Source: an uncultured Oscillospiraceae bacterium
Lineage (GTDB): Bacteria; Bacillota; Clostridia; UBA1212; UBA1255
DNA length: 10,139 nucleotides
Assembly: GCA_902462635.1 (NCBI GenBank)
Contig: CABQCN010000021.1
Location: 1 to 10,139 of the forward strand
Reading direction: 5' to 3'
Shown here: in pieces, positions 1 to 5,969 of the stretch
Layout: each line of letters starts with the position of its first letter
Numbering within the stretch: position 1 is the stretch's first letter
Program-made: the position numbers and the translations under genes
Notes under the pieces: generated by a model
What the model saw: only the letters and a program-made list of their open reading frames with translations
The model's database searches: none
What the model was told of the DNA's origin: nothing

Positions 1-166
1 TTCCTGCGACTCCTACTACAGAATATATAATCCTGCTGACAGTAGAAGAAGCGCCGCCGAACAGGGCGGCTACAAAGTCAAATTGGAACAACCCGACAGA
101 AAGCCAGACAATCGCGCCGATGATTACTAAAATCAATGCGATTCTATCCAAACCGTTTCTTGCCAT
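1..166 (-). CDS. DUF378 family small membrane protein (3' end cut by window)
   Basis: The 55 visible codons begin MARNGLDRIALILVIIGAIV and continue through LFQFDFVAALFGG to VSRIIYSVVGVAG. This is the recognisable DUF378 (YuzA-like) pattern: a first membrane helix at about residues 8-25, a short FDFVAALFGG-type stretch, then the start of a second helix at about 43-55. Full-length family members are about 60-80 residues, so only the C-terminus is missing. The start is ATG at 166, with AAGGAG about 10 bases upstream. The usual Asn-Trp-Gly after the first helix is replaced here by Val-Trp-Leu. The function of the family is unknown; it is an integral membrane protein. It is divergent from the gene at 327-1043 and has its own candidate promoter at 199-227. 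Family assignment is from remembered family sequences. Confidence 0.85.
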   Translation of the reverse strand, partial: MARNGLDRIALILVIIGAIVWLSVGLFQFDFVAALFGGASSTVSRIIYSVVGVAG

Positions 167-198
167 GGATAATCAGCTCCTTTCTGCAATATTTGCCG

Positions 199-227
199 AA
201 TATAGCAGAGTTTACAAAAATCCGCAA
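199..227 (-). promoter_or_regulatory. Candidate sigma-A promoter for the DUF378 gene
   Basis: On the minus strand, TTGCGG (222-227) is followed by a 17-base spacer and TATATT (199-204). Transcription would start about 7 bases further on, leaving a leader of roughly 25 bases that carries the AAGGAG ribosome binding site of the gene starting at 166. The -10 matches 5 of 6 consensus bases and the -35 keeps TTG. The spacing and position relative to the gene make it credible. Confidence 0.55.
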
Positions 228-234
228 ATTTTTG
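215..234. repeat. Inverted repeat centred on the -35 box
   Basis: CAAAAAT (215-221) and ATTTTTG (228-234) are perfect 7-base inverted arms around the 6-base centre CCGCAA. That centre is exactly the -35 hexamer of the candidate promoter of the DUF378 gene. Such a dyad could be an operator, but AT-rich intergenic DNA produces dyads like this by chance. Confidence 0.35.
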
Positions 235-288
235 CAGACACCGCCGCTATTAGAATTACCCAAAACATTTAAATTTATTACACTTGGC

Positions 289-317
289 TTGCAAATCGAA
301 AAAAAATAAATTAAAAT
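289..317 (+). promoter_or_regulatory. Candidate promoter giving a leaderless transcript
   Basis: TTGCAA (289-294), a 17-base A-rich spacer, and TAAAAT (312-317) form a plausible sigma-A promoter. Counting about 7 bases on from the -10 puts the transcription start near 324, only about three bases before the ATG at 327. This fits the absence of any Shine-Dalgarno before that ATG. Confidence 0.5.
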
Positions 318-326
318 GGCCGTGTC

Positions 327-1043
327 ATGAAAACATACGTCGTAAACGAGACCATCAGCCAAGGGACAAAAGACTTTTTAAATGCGCGCGGCCGCGTTCT
401 CGGCGTACGGCCGCATCCCGCGCTGCCGCTGCCCGAGCAGTGCCATGCCGACATGCAATTTACGAAAATCGACGACAAAACGCTCGTCTGCGCGCCCGGC
501 GCCGGGGAGGAACGCATATTTTCCGCGGCCGGAATCCGGCTGATTCCCGGCGAAACGCCGCTCCGCAGCGCGTATCCGGGAAACATCCCCTACAATCTGC
601 TGCAGGCGGGTCACGTTTGTTTTCATAATACAAAGTATACGGATCCGCGCGTCAAAAAAATTCTTTTGCGCAACGGCCTTCGGTTTCATCACGTCCGGCA
701 GGGATACGCCGGCTGTTCTTCCGTCCCGATTCCATATGCAGACGGTAAAACATTCGTACTTTCTTCGGACCGCGGCATCGTTTCGGCCATCACCGCGCTG
801 CGTCTCCCGCAACTGTCGGCGGCGTATTTTACCGCAACGGCGGAAATCGTTCTGGACGGATACGACCACGGCCTGATCGGCGGCTGCTGCGGCTATGACA
901 GAGACTGCGGCCTCCTGCTTTATGGAAACGCAAACAGACAGCTGCAGGCGCTGTCTGTGCAATACGGATTCCAAATTCTTTCTGTTTATGACGGACCTCT
1001 GACCGATATCGGGGGGATACTTGTTATGTACCCAGATCTATGA
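327..1043 (+). CDS. DUF6873-type protein with a guanidino-modifying-enzyme-like fold
   Basis: This 238-residue soluble protein has no signal peptide. It carries conserved-looking blocks: CHADMQF at 39-45, YPGNIPYN at 83-90, CFHNTKYTD at 98-106, [10 protein letters not shown] at 123-132, SSDRGI at 146-151 and [10 protein letters not shown] at 182-191. These resemble what I recall of the Clostridia family DUF6873, grouped with the GME fold of arginine deiminases and dimethylargininases, whose active sites use Cys, His and Asp/Glu. His40, Asp42, Asp148 and Cys187/188 are the natural candidates here, but the catalytic role is inference and no substrate is known. The ATG at 327 has no Shine-Dalgarno, and no other in-frame start lies nearby. 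The 3' end overlaps mazF tail to tail by 20 bases. It is the only plus-strand gene here. The family call is from memory of motif layout and is moderately sure. Confidence 0.75.
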   Translation: MKTYVVNETISQGTKDFLNARGRVLGVRPHPALPLPEQCHADMQFTKIDDKTLVCAPGAGEERIFSAAGIRLIPGETPLRSAYPGNIPYNLLQAGHVCFHNTKYTDPRVKKILLRNGLRFHHVRQGYAGCSSVPIPYADGKTFVLSSDRGIVSAITALRLPQLSAAYFTATAEIVLDGYDHGLIGGCCGYDRDCGLLLYGNANRQLQALSVQYGFQILSVYDGPLTDIGGILVMYPDL

Positions 1044-1383
1044 GTCCGAGGCTGATTTTCAGGGCATAATCGATTTTCTTCATATTCTCCGCATCTATGT
1101 GGCAGACCTTTTCGCGCAGACGCTTCTTATCAATGGTGCGAAGCTGTTCCAGAAGAATCACGGAATCTTTCGCGATGCCGAATTTATCGGCATTGATCGC
1201 AAGATGGGTCGGCAATTTCGATTTATTGATCTGCGATGTAATCGCCGCCACGATCACCGTGGGGCTGTATTTATTTCCAATATCGTTTTGCAGGACGAGC
1301 ACCGGCCGGATTCCGCCCTGTTCCGAACCGACGACAGGACTCAGGTCGGCGTAATAAATATCGCCACGCTTTACTGAAAGCAC
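1024..1383 (-). CDS. mazF: MazF/EndoA-type mRNA endoribonuclease toxin
   Basis: The 119 residues align almost end to end with Bacillus subtilis EndoA (NdoA, 116 aa). Shared blocks are [20 protein letters not shown] at 5-24, [12 protein letters not shown] at 26-37, IVAAIT at 44-49, LPTH at 57-60 and [17 protein letters not shown] at 73-89. Arg26 and Thr49 correspond to the catalytic Arg25 and Thr48 of EndoA. That enzyme cuts single-stranded RNA at U^ACAU, and this one probably has similar specificity. The start is GTG at 1383, supported by GGAG 8 bases upstream and by homology. It follows mazE by 30 bases and is presumably co-transcribed with it, so the toxin is made together with its antitoxin. 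The last 20 bases overlap the opposing gene at 327-1043, although the protein ends at the normal family position. Confidence 0.96.
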   Translation of the reverse strand: MLSVKRGDIYYADLSPVVGSEQGGIRPVLVLQNDIGNKYSPTVIVAAITSQINKSKLPTHLAINADKFGIAKDSVILLEQLRTIDKKRLREKVCHIDAENMKKIDYALKISLGLIDLGT

Positions 1384-1413
1384 AAAATCAACTCCGTTTC
1401 AAGTTAAAATCAA

Positions 1414-1665
1414 TTAATTTGTAAACCAGAGCTCCTGTTCCGCAGAAAAAAAGTCTTCTGAAACCGTGATGTTGATTTCCGCCATCTCCTGATATCCCCG
1501 AATCAGCTGCTCCCGCAGTTCGCGTTTTTCTCTCTCTTCGATGTAAAACCGCATTGCGCTTTCGATACATTCGCTTCTGGTTATATTTTCTTTTTTTGCG
1601 ATAGAATCCACCGTTTCCAGTAAATTCTCCGGGAGTATCAGCTCGACTTTCTTTGCCGCCGCCAT
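1414..1665 (-). CDS. mazE: Ribbon-helix-helix antitoxin of MazF (NdoAI/MazE type)
   Basis: This 83-residue protein has two parts. The N-terminus carries a ribbon-helix-helix DNA-binding domain: the beta strand KVELILPENL at 6-15, then helices spanning ETVDSIAKK and TRSECIESAMRFYIEE at 29-44. The C-terminus, RGYQEMAEIN at 56-65 followed by an acidic tail, matches the RGYMEMAKIN region of B. subtilis EndoAI, the part that wraps around the toxin. The start is the ATG at 1665, with GGAGG 7 bases upstream. An upstream extension of the frame lacks a ribosome binding site and family similarity. By family knowledge it neutralises MazF by direct binding and may repress its own operon. It lies 74 bases after alr, the arrangement seen in many Firmicutes. 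Confidence 0.93.
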   Translation of the reverse strand: MAAAKKVELILPENLLETVDSIAKKENITRSECIESAMRFYIEEREKRELREQLIRGYQEMAEINITVSEDFFSAEQELWFTN

Positions 1666-1705
1666 AAAAAACCCTCCATTCACATTGTATCCATTTTTCG
1701 GAAGT

Positions 1706-1730
1706 AAATACACCGCGAAGCGGCATATTT
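1706..1730 (-). terminator. Hairpin between alr and mazE, possible weak terminator
   Basis: The minus strand carries an 11-base-pair stem, AAATATGCCGC and GCGGTGTATTT with two G-U pairs, around a 3-base loop TTC. A-rich sequence precedes it, but only an imperfect U-rich stretch follows (the stem ends in ATTT, then ACTT). It could partly terminate or stabilise the alr transcript ahead of mazE, or act in both directions. The structure is seen by pairing only; its activity is unproven. Confidence 0.4.
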
Positions 1731-1739
1731 TAAAAATTT

Positions 1740-2933
1740 TTATAGCAGCCGATTTACGGTTTCCGCCGGCCGGCCGCCTTTCAGGAATACGCGCGGCACG
1801 CGCCTGCCGACCGCGCAGACCACTTCGTAATGGATGGTCCCCGCAAGCGACGCAATTTCGTCCGCACACGGCATTTTATCACAATTTCCTCCAAAAAGCA
1901 CCACGGTATCGCCCACACGCACCGGCCCGATCCGCTGTGCCTGCGTCACGTCGATCATCATCTGATCCATGCAGACTCTGCCCACCACCGGAACGCAGAC
2001 GCCCGTTCCCTCATGATATACCGCAGCCCGGTTGCCCAGGCACCGGAAGTAGCCGTCCGCGTAACCGGCCGGCAGCGTGGCGATCACCGCAGCTTCCGGC
2101 GTACGGTATGTTCGCCCGTAACTGATGAAGCTACCGGGCTGCGCCATCCTGACGTTCGAAATCGCGGACTTCAGCGTCATCGCGGGCCGCAGGTCTGCGC
2201 CGCATTCCTTCGCCGGCGCCGATGGCAGGAGGCCGTACAGGAGGATCCCCGCCCGCACCAAATCCAGGTGCATCTGCGGAAAACGGAGAATCGCAGCGCT
2301 GTTCGCCGCATGCCGCAGCGGTATATGTATATGCTTCTCCCGCTCTATTTTTTCACATATTTCGTAAAATGTGCCGTATTGTTCCGCCGTATATCTGTCG
2401 GCGGAGTCCGAGAATTCGTCCGCGGCCGCAAAATGCGTAAAAATCCCTTCGATCTCGATTCCGTCCAGTTTCGCGATTCGTTCCGCTTCCTCGGGGGCGG
2501 CTTCCGGCCGGAAGCCGATTCTCCCCATTCCGGTATCGACTTTCAAATGAATTTTCGCTTTTCCCCCGATTCTCCGGGCGGCTTCGGAAAGCGTGCGCGC
2601 CATGTCGAAAGAATAGACCGCCTGCCGGATTTCATGGGCAACGATCGTTTCCGCACAAGCAGGCTCATTATCGCTGAGGATCAGGATCGGCGCCTCGATT
2701 CCCGCATATCGGAGTTCCAGCGCTTCTTCCAGCATCGACACCGCCAGCCAGGACGCGCCGCCCGCCAGAAGTTCCCTTGCAACCTGCAGCGCGCCGTGCC
2801 CGTAGGCGTCTGCTTTTACGACGCCCATAATCTGCGCGTCTGCGTTTGTAAATCTGCGGATTTCGCGCAGATTGTGCGCGACCGCATCCAAATCGATCTC
2901 CGCCCACGTTCTGCGCGTATTTTCAAGCTTCAT
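1740..2933 (-). CDS. alr: Alanine racemase (PLP-dependent)
   Basis: It interconverts L- and D-alanine in the cytoplasm, supplying D-Ala for peptidoglycan. The 397-residue length is typical. The N-terminal barrel carries VVKADAYGHG at 38-47 with the PLP lysine Lys40. KVDTGMGRIGF follows at 131-141, and Arg227 in LVRAGI corresponds to the arginine that contacts the PLP ring nitrogen. The C-terminal beta domain has SYGRTY at 271-276 with the second catalytic base Tyr272, GYADGY at 290-295 and VGRVCMDQ at 317-324. All key residues are present. The start is ATG at 2933, with AGAGGTG 7 bases upstream; it overlaps the end of nnrD by 11 bases, implying translational coupling. It is followed by mazE-mazF, as in Bacillus. 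Confidence 0.98.
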   Translation of the reverse strand: MKLENTRRTWAEIDLDAVAHNLREIRRFTNADAQIMGVVKADAYGHGALQVARELLAGGASWLAVSMLEEALELRYAGIEAPILILSDNEPACAETIVAHEIRQAVYSFDMARTLSEAARRIGGKAKIHLKVDTGMGRIGFRPEAAPEEAERIAKLDGIEIEGIFTHFAAADEFSDSADRYTAEQYGTFYEICEKIEREKHIHIPLRHAANSAAILRFPQMHLDLVRAGILLYGLLPSAPAKECGADLRPAMTLKSAISNVRMAQPGSFISYGRTYRTPEAAVIATLPAGYADGYFRCLGNRAAVYHEGTGVCVPVVGRVCMDQMMIDVTQAQRIGPVRVGDTVVLFGGNCDKMPCADEIASLAGTIHYEVVCAVGRRVPRVFLKGGRPAETVNRLL

Positions 2934-3870
2934 AACGGTGCACCTCTTTCAGCATTTCGATCAGGTCCCCCGCCTTGACCGCCCGCTGCCCGAACCGCTG
3001 CGCGGCCAGATCCCCGCAGAACCCGTGGATATAGACGCCGCAGCGCACCAGGTCGAAGAACCGGCGTTCCGGTTCCGCCGCCGCGTCCGGATGGTCGCTC
3101 GCTATAATCCCCGCCAGAATTCCGGCAAGCACGTCGCCGCTGCCGCCCGTCGCCATACCGGGATTTCCGCTGCCGTTGATTTCGCATAGTATTTCTTCCG
3201 TCGGTAAAACATCGGCAATGACCGTACCGCTTCCTTTCAGGACCGTAACCGCGCCCGTTAACGCCGCGGTTCGGAGCGCTGCTTCCCTTCGGTGCTGCCG
3301 GATCTCGGATATTTCCATTCCGGTCAGCCGGGAAAGCTCCGCCGTATGCGGCGTAAGAACGAGTTTCCCCCGATTTCCGGAGACCCGGGTATAGCGGGCG
3401 ATCTGCCCGCACCGTCCGCGGTACGCGTTCAGTCCATCGGCATCGAGAATGACGGCAACCCCCGCCGCGGCCAGTTCTTCCAGAACGCCGGATACAAAAA
3501 GCTTCGTTTCCGTATGGGTTCCGACTCCGGGGCCGAGCACCACGGCGGAATGTCCGGTTGCGGCAAGGATGTGCTGCACGACCTGACCGACGTGTTCTTG
3601 CCGGAAATAGGAATCCTCCCCCGTCCCAACTTTTATTTTCACGGCTTCCCGGCAGCCGATTTCATAAATCGGCAGCAGTTTCCCCGGCGCGAACAGAAAC
3701 GCCAAACCGGCCCCGGCGCGGAGCGCGCTTTCCGCGCACAGCATCGCCGCCCCGGTCATTCCTTCCGAACCCGCAATAATAAAAACACGGCCGTAATCCC
3801 CTTTATGGGTCAGGGGATTTCTTGCCGCGTTGTAATAAGCGAGCAGCGCTTTTCTCTGATGGTCTTCCAT
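2923..3870 (-). CDS. nnrD: ADP-dependent (S)-NAD(P)H-hydrate dehydratase
   Basis: It repairs damaged NAD(P)H by dehydrating the S form of NAD(P)HX with ADP as cofactor. The 315 residues cover one ribokinase-like domain (YjeF C-terminal type): HKGDYGRVFIIAG at 22-34, GMTGAA at 37-42, LGPGVG at 112-117, LDADGLNA at 142-149, LTPHTAELSRL at 172-182, KGSGT at 212-216 and the signature NPGMATGGSGDVLAG at 236-250, with Asp246 as probable catalytic base. Many Clostridia carry it fused to the NAD(P)HX epimerase NnrE; here the epimerase half is absent, so it must lie elsewhere or be missing. The start is ATG at 3870, six bases after the preceding stop, with a weak AGG about 9 bases upstream. It overlaps alr by 11 bases, so the two are surely co-transcribed. 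Confidence 0.95.
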   Translation of the reverse strand: MEDHQRKALLAYYNAARNPLTHKGDYGRVFIIAGSEGMTGAAMLCAESALRAGAGLAFLFAPGKLLPIYEIGCREAVKIKVGTGEDSYFRQEHVGQVVQHILAATGHSAVVLGPGVGTHTETKLFVSGVLEELAAAGVAVILDADGLNAYRGRCGQIARYTRVSGNRGKLVLTPHTAELSRLTGMEISEIRQHRREAALRTAALTGAVTVLKGSGTVIADVLPTEEILCEINGSGNPGMATGGSGDVLAGILAGIIASDHPDAAAEPERRFFDLVRCGVYIHGFCGDLAAQRFGQRAVKAGDLIEMLKEVHRYEA

Positions 3871-3876
3871 AGCGGG

Positions 3877-4266
3877 TTACCTGTCCCAGTCTTTCGGCCG
3901 GACGTGCCGCTTTCTTTTGCGCATCCAGTGCACAATGGCTTCTACGACGAAGAACAGGCAGAACAAAAAGATGGCAAGCATAAATACGATTTCGCCCGCA
4001 CTGTTCCCCGTGCTGCCCGGCGTCCCGTCGAACTTTTCGACCGCCCCTTTATCGTAGTACGTCGCGGAAGCGGCGCTTTCGCCGGTTGCGGATTCGGCGG
4101 TTGCCGTCGATTCCGCTTCCGCCGTCGGCGTAGGATCGAGCAGCGCCGGCGTCGCGTCCGCGATGGAGGGAGAAGCGGTTTCCGCCTGCGCCGGCCGGAT
4201 AAAACCAACTCCGAGGAGCAGGATCAGCGCGCAGGATAGAAACAATTTATAATATGTCCGATTCAT
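3877..4266 (-). CDS. Secreted or membrane-anchored protein of unknown function
   Basis: I do not recognise a family for these 129 residues. They begin with a clear signal peptide: basic start, hydrophobic core LFLSCALILLLGVGF at 8-22, and probable signal peptidase cleavage after AQA at 26-28. A low-complexity stretch rich in Ala, Thr, Ser, Pro and Glu follows at about 29-70, resembling a wall-spanning stalk. A second hydrophobic helix sits at about 92-114, and the tail is strongly basic (RKRKRH, then PKDWDR). The likely topology is a short extracellular segment anchored by the C-terminal helix with a cytoplasmic basic tail. There is no lipobox or LPXTG motif. The start is ATG at 4266, preceded by a weak GGTGG; a TTG at 4284 in frame would lie at the predicted transcription start. 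The gene heads the nnrD-alr-mazEF unit. Confidence 0.8.
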   Translation of the reverse strand: MNRTYYKLFLSCALILLLGVGFIRPAQAETASPSIADATPALLDPTPTAEAESTATAESATGESAASATYYDKGAVEKFDGTPGSTGNSAGEIVFMLAIFLFCLFFVVEAIVHWMRKRKRHVRPKDWDR

Positions 4267-4291
4267 AAAACCACCGCTTTCCAAAAATGTA

Positions 4292-4319
4292 ATTATATTT
4301 TACACGAATCGACCGGCAA
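4292..4319 (-). promoter_or_regulatory. Candidate promoter for the orf129-nnrD-alr-mazEF unit
   Basis: On the minus strand, TTGCCG (4314-4319), 16 bases, then a perfect TATAAT (4292-4297). It straddles the ecfT stop codon. Transcription would begin near 4285, giving a leader of about 20 bases before the ATG at 4266. This separates the alanine racemase group from the ecf genes, although readthrough from ecfT remains possible. Confidence 0.55.
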
Positions 4320-5097
4320 ATACAACCGCCACAAAAAGAACTACGGTTATAATTACCAGAATCAAATCGATATATGTAAATTTCAACACCTTAAATTTCG
4401 TACGGCCTTCCCCGCCCCGATAACATCTGGCGTTCATCGCCGTGGCCAGTTCTTCCGCTTTCCGCCATGCGCTGATAAACAGGGGGATCAGGATCGGAAT
4501 ATAACTTTTTATTTTATGGATCAGATTTTTGCTGTCGAAGTCCGAGCCGCGTGCCATCTGCGCTTTCATGATCCGGTCGGTTTCCTCCATAAAGGTCGGA
4601 ATAAACCGCAGCGCGATACTCATCATCATCGCGATTTCATGGACCGGAAAACGAATTTTCTTGAGCGGCGCCAGGAGGCTCTCCAAGCCATCCGTGAGCA
4701 TCACGGACGTCGTCGTGTACGTCAATACGGAAGAACCAAGCACCAGCAGAATGATCCGCAATACCATTTTGACCGCGAACAGTACGGATTCTTTATAAAT
4801 CGTAATTTTCCAGACTTCCAGCCAGATGGTGGAACCTCTGTAGAAAAACAAATTCAATATTGCCGTGACGAGCATCATGATCAGGATCGGACGCAGGCTG
4901 CGGAGTATTTTGCCGATATTGATCTGCGCGCAGACGTATGCAGCGCCGATATACACGGCGGCCGCCAGATAGGCCGCAAAATTGTCCGCGATCATGACGG
5001 CGACCATATAAGCGAATGTCAGCACAAATTTCGTGCGCGGATCCGCTCTGTGGAGCGCCGATGCGCCGGGAACATACTGGCCGATCGCAATTTTCAT
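4300..5097 (-). CDS. ecfT: ECF transporter transmembrane protein EcfT
   Basis: This is the membrane scaffold that couples the two EcfA ATPases to interchangeable substrate-binding S components in importers for vitamins, cobalt/nickel and similar solutes. At 265 residues it has the family's usual length. The N-terminal LHRADPRTKF at 15-24 is typical. Hydrophobic helices lie at about 25-55, 69-86, 108-130 and 242-262. The coupling region carries the two short arginine motifs that dock on the ATPases: Ala-Arg-Gly at 182-184 and Ala-Arg-Cys at 223-225. The start is ATG at 5097, overlapping the ecfA2 stop as ATGA. No S-component gene is nearby, as expected of a group II (shared) module. The usual Firmicute continuation truA-rplM-rpsI is not seen downstream. 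Confidence 0.96.
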   Translation of the reverse strand: MKIAIGQYVPGASALHRADPRTKFVLTFAYMVAVMIADNFAAYLAAAVYIGAAYVCAQINIGKILRSLRPILIMMLVTAILNLFFYRGSTIWLEVWKITIYKESVLFAVKMVLRIILLVLGSSVLTYTTTSVMLTDGLESLLAPLKKIRFPVHEIAMMMSIALRFIPTFMEETDRIMKAQMARGSDFDSKNLIHKIKSYIPILIPLFISAWRKAEELATAMNARCYRGGEGRTKFKVLKFTYIDLILVIITVVLFVAVVFAGRFV

Positions 5098-5969
5098 ACG
5101 GCGTTCCCTCCTGTCCGGTCTGCGATTCCAAGCAAACGCAGAATTTCCTCCGCTCCTTCTTCTACGGTAAATATCTCTTTGCGGATCCCGCTTTCCGGCA
5201 AAAGCGTTCCGAGCCGGTGGAAAACGCTCGCCATTTGAGGAACCGTCAGTCCGATCTGGTTCAGGCGTTCTTCATTTTGGAATACCGCGCGCGGCGTGCC
5301 CATCATTTCCAGCTTTCCCTCGTTCAATACGATCACTTTATCCGCGAGCCTGGCAATATCCTCCATGCTGTGGGAAACGAGAATGACGGTGATCCCGTTT
5401 TCATCGCGCAGCCGTTTTGCAAAAAACAGAATATCGTCGCGTCCCGCGGGATCCAGACCGGCGGCAGGCTCGTCCAGTACGAGAATTTTCGGATTCATGA
5501 CGATGATACCGGCAATCGCGGCACGCCGTTTCTGGCCGCCGGAGAGATCATAAATCGAATTTTCAAGGAGTTCCTCCGGCAGCCCTGTTTTCCGCGCCGC
5601 ATCCAATACCCGGCATCGTTCTTCTTCCGGCGTCAATCCTTCCGATTTGATGCCGAACGCAATATCCTTATACACGGTCGATTCGAAAAGCTGGTATTCA
5701 GGATATTGGAACACCAGACCCACTTGCCGACGCATTTCTTTCAGGTTGGAATGATTCATCAGTTTGCCGTCGATATAAAGATTGCCTTCCTCCGGCTTGA
5801 GCAAGCCGTTGAAATGCTGTACGAGCGTGGATTTACCGCAGCCCGTATGCCCGATGATACCGACGAATTCTCCGTCTTCTATCTCGAAACTGATCTGATC
5901 GAGCGCCTTTTTCTCAAACGGCGTGCCTTTCATATAAGTGTAGGATAAATTTTCTATTTTCAGCGACAT
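5094..5969 (-). CDS. ecfA2: ECF transporter ATP-binding protein EcfA2
   Basis: Second ATPase subunit of the ECF energising module; it forms a heterodimer with EcfA1 on the inner face of the membrane. The 291 residues carry Walker A GHTGCGKST at 40-48, the Q-loop glutamine at 88 in VFQYPEYQLF, signature LSGGQ at 142-146, Walker B LVLDEP at 163-168 and the switch histidine at 200. The FQYPE context and GHTGCGKST P-loop are typical of EcfA2 rather than EcfA1. The start is ATG at 5969, overlapping the end of ecfA1 by 10 bases, and the gene overlaps ecfT by 4, so the three subunits are probably translationally coupled. All catalytic residues are intact. Confidence 0.96.
   Translation of the reverse strand: MSLKIENLSYTYMKGTPFEKKALDQISFEIEDGEFVGIIGHTGCGKSTLVQHFNGLLKPEEGNLYIDGKLMNHSNLKEMRRQVGLVFQYPEYQLFESTVYKDIAFGIKSEGLTPEEERCRVLDAARKTGLPEELLENSIYDLSGGQKRRAAIAGIIVMNPKILVLDEPAAGLDPAGRDDILFFAKRLRDENGITVILVSHSMEDIARLADKVIVLNEGKLEMMGTPRAVFQNEERLNQIGLTVPQMASVFHRLGTLLPESGIRKEIFTVEEGAEEILRLLGIADRTGGNAV

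Noticed and set aside
51..70. GCCGCC/GGCGGC inverted repeat
   Set aside because: It lies inside the DUF378 coding sequence, encodes the conserved Ala-Ala-Leu-Phe-Gly-Gly stretch, and has no U tract.
1003..1012. Palindrome CCGATATCGG near the end of the plus-strand gene as a shared terminator
   Set aside because: The arms leave no loop without unpairing, and no U tract follows on either strand. It is explained by coding sequence.
1684..1689. TACAAT on the minus strand before mazE as a possible mazEF promoter
   Set aside because: No acceptable -35 lies at 16-18 bases, there is no TG extension, and the start point would fall next to the ribosome binding site. The evidence is too weak for a feature.
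1830..2978. 382-codon open frame on the plus strand opposite alr
   Set aside because: The opposite strand is an intact alanine racemase with all catalytic residues. The plus-strand translation is Arg/Pro-rich and without domains.
3292..4239. 315-codon plus-strand frame opposite nnrD and the 129-residue gene
   Set aside because: Antisense to an intact nnrD, compositionally odd (Arg/Gly-rich), and without ribosome binding site or motif.
5016..5948. 310-codon plus-strand frame opposite ecfA2
   Set aside because: It mirrors a complete ABC ATPase on the minus strand and shows no protein-like features.
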